DNA of 64,000 nucleotides from Promicromonospora panici (GTDB lineage Bacteria > Actinomycetota > Actinomycetes > Actinomycetales > Cellulomonadaceae), in the NCBI RefSeq assembly GCF_900608595.1, contig NZ_UWYY01000001.1, positions 1-64,000 on the forward strand. Reading direction: 5' to 3'. Made by a program: the position numbers and the translations under genes. Below the pieces are notes generated by a model that saw only the letters and a program-made list of their open reading frames with translations, did no database searches and had not been told where the DNA came from. Below are positions 60,676-64,000 of the stretch, piece after piece; the stretch's first letter is position 1, and the number at the start of each line of letters is the position of its first letter.

Positions 60676-61143
60676 TCAGCCCTCGAAGCCTGCCTCGGTG
60701 CACGTGGCCCGGTAGTCGTCGATGGCGTTCTTGACCGCCGTGGGGCGGGCGATCGAACCGTCGAGTGCCTGGTCGAACGGCGCACGGACCGCCTCGAGGT
60801 GCGCGATGCTGACCTCGTCGGCCTTGCCGATGATCAGGCCGATGTTCCTGCTGACGTCGCTGGCCTTGCCGGTCAGCTCCTCGTTGAGCGGTGCCTGGAC
60901 GGCGGGCGCGAGGTTGCTGATGCCGGTCACGAGCGGGCCGCTGAAGAATGCGTTGCACGACTCGACGAGGTTGTACTCACCGGTGCTGATCGGCGCCTCG
61001 ATCACTGGTGACGGTGCGGCCTGCGAGACCTCTTCGCCGGAGGGCGTGAAGTCGCTGGCCATGTCTTCGAGGGCCGCGCATCCGGACAGCAGGAGTGCAC
61101 AGGAGACCAGTGCGGCCGTTGCCCAGTTCTTGCTGGTGCTCAC
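60676..61143 (-). CDS. Small lipoprotein of unknown function
   Basis: 155 residues. Signal peptide with lipobox LLSGC (Cys22), then a mostly helical domain with two Cys (ESCNAFFSGP and ATCTEAGFEG) that could form a disulfide bridging the N- and C-terminal ends. Helices ELTGKASDVSRNIGLIIGKA and PFDQALDGSIARPTAVKNAI are amphipathic. GTG 61143 has GAGGGAAG upstream. No recognised family. Confidence 0.75.
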   Translation of the reverse strand: MSTSKNWATAALVSCALLLSGCAALEDMASDFTPSGEEVSQAAPSPVIEAPISTGEYNLVESCNAFFSGPLVTGISNLAPAVQAPLNEELTGKASDVSRNIGLIIGKADEVSIAHLEAVRAPFDQALDGSIARPTAVKNAIDDYRATCTEAGFEG

Positions 61144-61291
61144 GATCTACTTCCCTCACGTCATCGGGTCATTGAGTGCGGTTCGGTCGCACTCGCCCGC
61201 GAGTCTAGCGCCACGCCTGTGACGGAAGGCGAATTGCTGCGGGGTAATAGCGGGAGCGCTTCCACGTGCGCGGTGCGACGCATCCTCGGAT

Positions 61292-61336
61292 GTGGTCAGA
61301 CGCCCAGGTCACCGGAGTGCCCTGAGCGTCTGACAC
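61292..61336. repeat. Dispersed palindrome family C, copy 2
   Basis: Arms 61292-61312 and 61317-61336 pair with one bulge and two mismatches around the same CGGA loop; shares the core CAGGTCACCGGAGTG with copy 1, same orientation. Confidence 0.85.
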
Positions 61337-61348
61337 GTTCGTGAGGGG

Positions 61349-61765
61349 TCAGCGGTCGTTGTCAGTCGGCGGCTGGTCCTGGGGCGTGGGGGCTGCGGGA
61401 GGCGCGTCGGGCGTCGTCGGGCCTGCGGCCGGCTGGTCCGTCGGGCCGGCGCTCGGGTGGGCCGTCGGGTACGGGTCCGCCGAGCGGAGCACGGCGAGCC
61501 GGGAGCGGTACTCCGCCTCGTCGATCTCCCCGCGGGCGAAGCGGGTGCCGAGCAGCGTCACCGGGTCGGACCCAGCCGCCGCGTGCGCGGCCCACGGACC
61601 GCCCCATCCGCCGCGCGGCCCGCGCCGCGCCCGCCGGGCGATCAGGAAGATCACCGTGGCGAACAGCAGGAACCACAGCAGCGGGAAGATGAAGAAGAAC
61701 GGGCCGGGTCCGCCCCAGCCGTAGTGCGGCCCGTTGGCGAGGACCTCCGTCGTCGCGGTGAGCAT
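61349..61765 (-). CDS. SHOCT-domain membrane protein
   Basis: 138 residues. A single membrane helix (about 19-41, FFFIFPLLWFLLFATVIFL) followed by a basic turn, then a SHOCT domain (DPVTLLGTRFARGEIDEAEY) and a Pro/Thr-rich disordered tail. SHOCT is a short C-terminal oligomerisation-like helix pair found in many actinobacterial membrane proteins. Start 61765 was preferred over 61780 because GGAGG lies 5 nt upstream. It lies downstream of the two-component genes on the same strand and may be regulated with them. Confidence 0.85.
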   Translation of the reverse strand: MLTATTEVLANGPHYGWGGPGPFFFIFPLLWFLLFATVIFLIARRARRGPRGGWGGPWAAHAAAGSDPVTLLGTRFARGEIDEAEYRSRLAVLRSADPYPTAHPSAGPTDQPAAGPTTPDAPPAAPTPQDQPPTDNDR

Positions 61766-61905
61766 GTCGACCTCCAGCATTCGGTTCGGCCGGTAGTTCC
61801 GGCCACAGCACCAGGCTCCGCCTGCCCGACGCCGGGGTCGTCACCCCCGCGTACCTGCTCCCCTACACCCGTGGTGCCGCGCCGGCAGTCCCGGCGCCCG
61901 GGCGG

Positions 61906-62571
61906 TCAGCCGGCCCATCCCGGCCGCACCAGCCCGGCCTCGTACGCGAGCACCACGAGCTGCGCGCGGTCGCGCGAACGGGTCTTCATCAGCACCCGGG
62001 AGACGTGGGTCTTCACCGTCGATTCCGAGAGGTACAGCTTGGCGGCGATCTCGTCGTTCGCGAGACCGCCCGCAACCTCGACGAGCACCTCGCGCTCCCG
62101 CGGCGTGAGCTCCGCCAGCGCCGGAACCGGCCGGACCGTGCGGGTCGCCTCGGCGACCTTGGCCAGCAGCCGCCGCGTCACCGTGGGCGAGAGCAGCGCG
62201 TTGCCCGACGCCGCCACCCGCACCGCGCGCACCAGCTCCGCGGGCTCGGTGTCCTTGACCAGGAACCCCGACGCCCCGGCACGGATCGCCTCCGTGACGT
62301 ACTCGTCCAGCTCGAACGTCGTCACGACCACCACGTGCACGTCAGCGGCCCGGGGCTCCGCGATGATCCGGCGCGTCGCCTCCAGCCCGTCCAGGCCGGG
62401 CATGCGGATGTCCATCAGCACCACCTGTGGCAGGTGGTCGAGGGTCAGCGCGACGGCGTCGTCGCCGGTCGCTGCCTGGGCGACGACGCGCATGTCGTCC
62501 TCGGAGTCGATCAGCGCGCGGAACCCGCCGCGCACCAGGGCCTGGTCGTCGGCGAGCAGGACGTCGATCAT
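61906..62571 (-). CDS. NarL/LuxR-type response regulator (second pair)
   Basis: 221 residues. Receiver with LLADDQALVRGGF and phospho-Asp54 (VLMDIRMPG), and a LuxR helix-turn-helix (LTPREREVLVEVAGGLANDEIAAKLYLSESTVKTHVSRVL). A compact version without the extended linker of the regulator at 26 kb. ATGA overlap with the kinase stop. Confidence 0.94.
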   Translation of the reverse strand: MIDVLLADDQALVRGGFRALIDSEDDMRVVAQAATGDDAVALTLDHLPQVVLMDIRMPGLDGLEATRRIIAEPRAADVHVVVVTTFELDEYVTEAIRAGASGFLVKDTEPAELVRAVRVAASGNALLSPTVTRRLLAKVAEATRTVRPVPALAELTPREREVLVEVAGGLANDEIAAKLYLSESTVKTHVSRVLMKTRSRDRAQLVVLAYEAGLVRPGWAG

Positions 62572-63959
62572 GCGGTCTCTCCGGTCTCGGTGGTGGTCTC
62601 GACAGGCTCGACCCGCGATGTGCTGGTCGACCTGGTCGAGATCGGGAGCGTAGCCCGCACCTCCCAGCCTGGCCCGTCCGGACGCGGGCCGGCTGTGAGC
62701 GTGCCCCCGGCGCCCTCGACGCGCTCGCGCATCCCGAGCAGCCCGTAGCCGGGCTCGACCGGTCCGCCGGAGAGGACGCCGTCGTCGGCCACGACCACGG
62801 TGATGCCGTCGCCCCTGGTCACGCGCAGGGTGACCCGGCGGGCCGACGGCGCGTGCCTGCGCACGTTGGTCAGCGACTCCTGGACCACGCGATGCACGAC
62901 CCCGGCGATGTGGTCGGGCAGCTCGGCCACGTCGGGTCCGAGCTCGACGACGACGTCGAGCCCGTCCGCGCGGGCCTGGTCGGCCAGCCGGTGCAGCGCC
63001 GTCAGGTCCCAGGTCGGCGTGAGCGGCGCGGCGTCGTCGGGCAGCGTGACCGAGGCGGGCGGGGACGCGCCCTCGCGGACTATCCCCAGCACCGTACGAA
63101 CCTCGGCGAGCGCGTCCTTGCTGGTGTCGCGGATGTTGGACAACGCCTCGCGGGCCTGGCCGGGATTCTTCTCGAGCAGGTGCAGCCCCACCCCCGCCTG
63201 GACGTTGATGGCGGACAGCGAGTGCGCCAGGACGTCGTGCAGCTCACGCGCGATCCGCAGACGCTCCGAGGCGACGGCGGTACGCTCCCGCTCCGCGGCC
63301 GTCTCCCGGGCGGCGGCTCGTGCCGCGACCCGGCGGGAGATGCGGTCCCGCGCGGCGCTCGCGATCAGCAGCACGACGGTCAGCCACGCGGCTCCCGCGA
63401 TCAGCGCGTCCGGCGTCAGGAGCCAGGCGCCGTCGCCACGCATCCAGCCGGGGCCGTAGGAGCCGGGCCCCCAGTCGCCGTGCGGGTTCCACGGCCGATC
63501 GGACCGGACCCGCTCGACGCGCGGGGCGATCAGCACCGCGACGCTCGCCACGCCACCGGCGAACAGGGCGGCGCCCGACCAGGCGATCCGTCTGGCCCGC
63601 CGCACGTCGCCGCTGAGCATGACGGCGGCGAGCACGGCGACCGGGCCAAGGAACACCGGGCCCCACGGGTAGCCGGCCAGCAGGAACGTCACGGTCGCCG
63701 CGACGGACAGAGCGGTGGCGAGCGCCGGACGCCGGGGAAGCAGGAACAGCAGCACCGCGGGCGACACCAGCAGCAGGAGCGTTCCGAGGAGGCCCGGCCT
63801 GGTCGCCCAGGCCTGGCCCTGTGCGGCGCCGATCGAGCCCAGGTTGGCGGCGACGGCCACGGCGATCGCGACGAAGGCGCGCGGTCGCGTGCGGTCGAAG
63901 GGCCCGGTGGTGAGTGTGTCCGCGGGGGCGTCGCTCTTCGGACGGATGGTGCCCAGCAT
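62568..63959 (-). CDS. Sensor histidine kinase, NarL/DesK-type (second pair)
   Basis: 463 residues. About six hydrophobic segments (28-45, 57-75, 80-95, 100-116, 126-145, 185-202), a Trp/Pro/Gly-rich extracytoplasmic loop (about 150-180), then the HisKA_3 helix with ARELHDVLAHSLSAINVQ (His241) and an ATPase domain (NVRRHA, GYGLLGMRERV). The C-terminus STSTSRVEPVETTTETGETA is encoded by the 19-bp repeat and looks like an added tail. Start has TAGCGT 6 nt upstream. Confidence 0.93.
   Translation of the reverse strand: MLGTIRPKSDAPADTLTTGPFDRTRPRAFVAIAVAVAANLGSIGAAQGQAWATRPGLLGTLLLLVSPAVLLFLLPRRPALATALSVAATVTFLLAGYPWGPVFLGPVAVLAAVMLSGDVRRARRIAWSGAALFAGGVASVAVLIAPRVERVRSDRPWNPHGDWGPGSYGPGWMRGDGAWLLTPDALIAGAAWLTVVLLIASAARDRISRRVAARAAARETAAERERTAVASERLRIARELHDVLAHSLSAINVQAGVGLHLLEKNPGQAREALSNIRDTSKDALAEVRTVLGIVREGASPPASVTLPDDAAPLTPTWDLTALHRLADQARADGLDVVVELGPDVAELPDHIAGVVHRVVQESLTNVRRHAPSARRVTLRVTRGDGITVVVADDGVLSGGPVEPGYGLLGMRERVEGAGGTLTAGPRPDGPGWEVRATLPISTRSTSTSRVEPVETTTETGETA
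62595..62613. repeat. 19-bp intragenic repeat, copy in the kinase C-terminus
   Basis: GGTCTCGACAGGCTCGACC; a second, diverged copy-like stretch (CTGGTCGACCTGGTCGAG) lies at 62623-62640. Confidence 0.8.
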
Positions 63960-63965
63960 GCTCGC

Positions 63966-63971
63966 ACGCTA
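63966..63971 (-). promoter_or_regulatory. -10 TAGCGT for the second kinase gene
   Basis: 6-nt spacer to ATG 63959. Confidence 0.5.
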
Positions 63972-64000
63972 CGCCGCGGCGCGTCCGGCCGCGTCGCCCC

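Overview
The window is high-GC, gene-dense actinobacterial chromosome. Gene order at the left edge (PASTA-tailed penicillin-binding protein, then rpsF-ssb-rpsR-rplI), SHOCT and DUF305 proteins, actinobacterial ECF sigma factors with C-terminal extensions and many apparently leaderless genes fit a Micrococcales-type organism (Cellulomonadaceae/Promicromonosporaceae-like). That placement is inference from gene content and style. I see no rRNA, tRNA, CRISPR array, phage genes or transposase.

Layout. 1-2.4 kb: end of a PASTA penicillin-binding protein and the S6-SSB-S18-L9 operon. 2.6-8.4 kb: a carbohydrate locus with a GH63-like hydrolase divergent from an ABC importer (binding lipoprotein, two permeases) and a ROK regulator. 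8.7-15.8 kb: a 698-aa heptad-repeat membrane protein, then two LVIVD-type secreted propeller proteins flanked by two DUF305 proteins. 15.8-22.9 kb: CPBP-like membrane protein, CstA with its YbdD partner, aldo/keto reductase divergent from a TetR regulator with a clear palindromic operator, F420-type oxidoreductase and an MBL-fold hydrolase. 23-28 kb: secreted beta-helix protein, NarL-type two-component system and a Pro/Thr/Glu-rich surface protein. 28.2-39 kb: an ABC exporter pair followed by five tandem paralogous membrane-anchored beta-propeller proteins. 39-48.5 kb: endonuclease IV, an SDR, a DNA/RNA nuclease, PEP carboxylase, a CbiX-type chelatase, a 5'-3' exonuclease and an operon of a universal stress protein with two fluoride channels. 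48.5-55.2 kb: a minus-strand regulatory island (SigG-type sigma factor, GAF-PP2C-HATPase protein, giant LuxR regulator coupled to an 80-aa basic protein). 55.5-64 kb: a conserved hypothetical, an ECF42-type sigma factor with its DGPF/YCII partner and a matching promoter, a MecA-like penicillin-binding protein, a lipoprotein, a SHOCT protein and a second two-component system.

Two themes cut across the genes. First, at least 17 genes lack a good ribosome binding site and instead have a TANNNT -10 hexamer ending 6-7 nt before the start codon, which predicts leaderless mRNAs. All five propeller paralogs carry this. Second, intergenic gaps are loaded with long hairpins. Three families recur inside the window: family A (three copies, both orientations, conserved asymmetric loop), family B (16-bp tandem units on one arm with variable copy number) and family C (22-bp arms with a CGGA loop). 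A 19-bp repeat has also entered two regulatory genes in frame, encoding VEPVET in both.

The best candidate for an undescribed system is the five-gene propeller array at 30.4-39 kb. Each protein has a short cytoplasmic tail with a conserved FDL(V/I) acidic motif, one membrane segment, an extracytoplasmic propeller with conserved cysteines and a terminal GLG. The LVIVD/DUF305 cluster is the second candidate.
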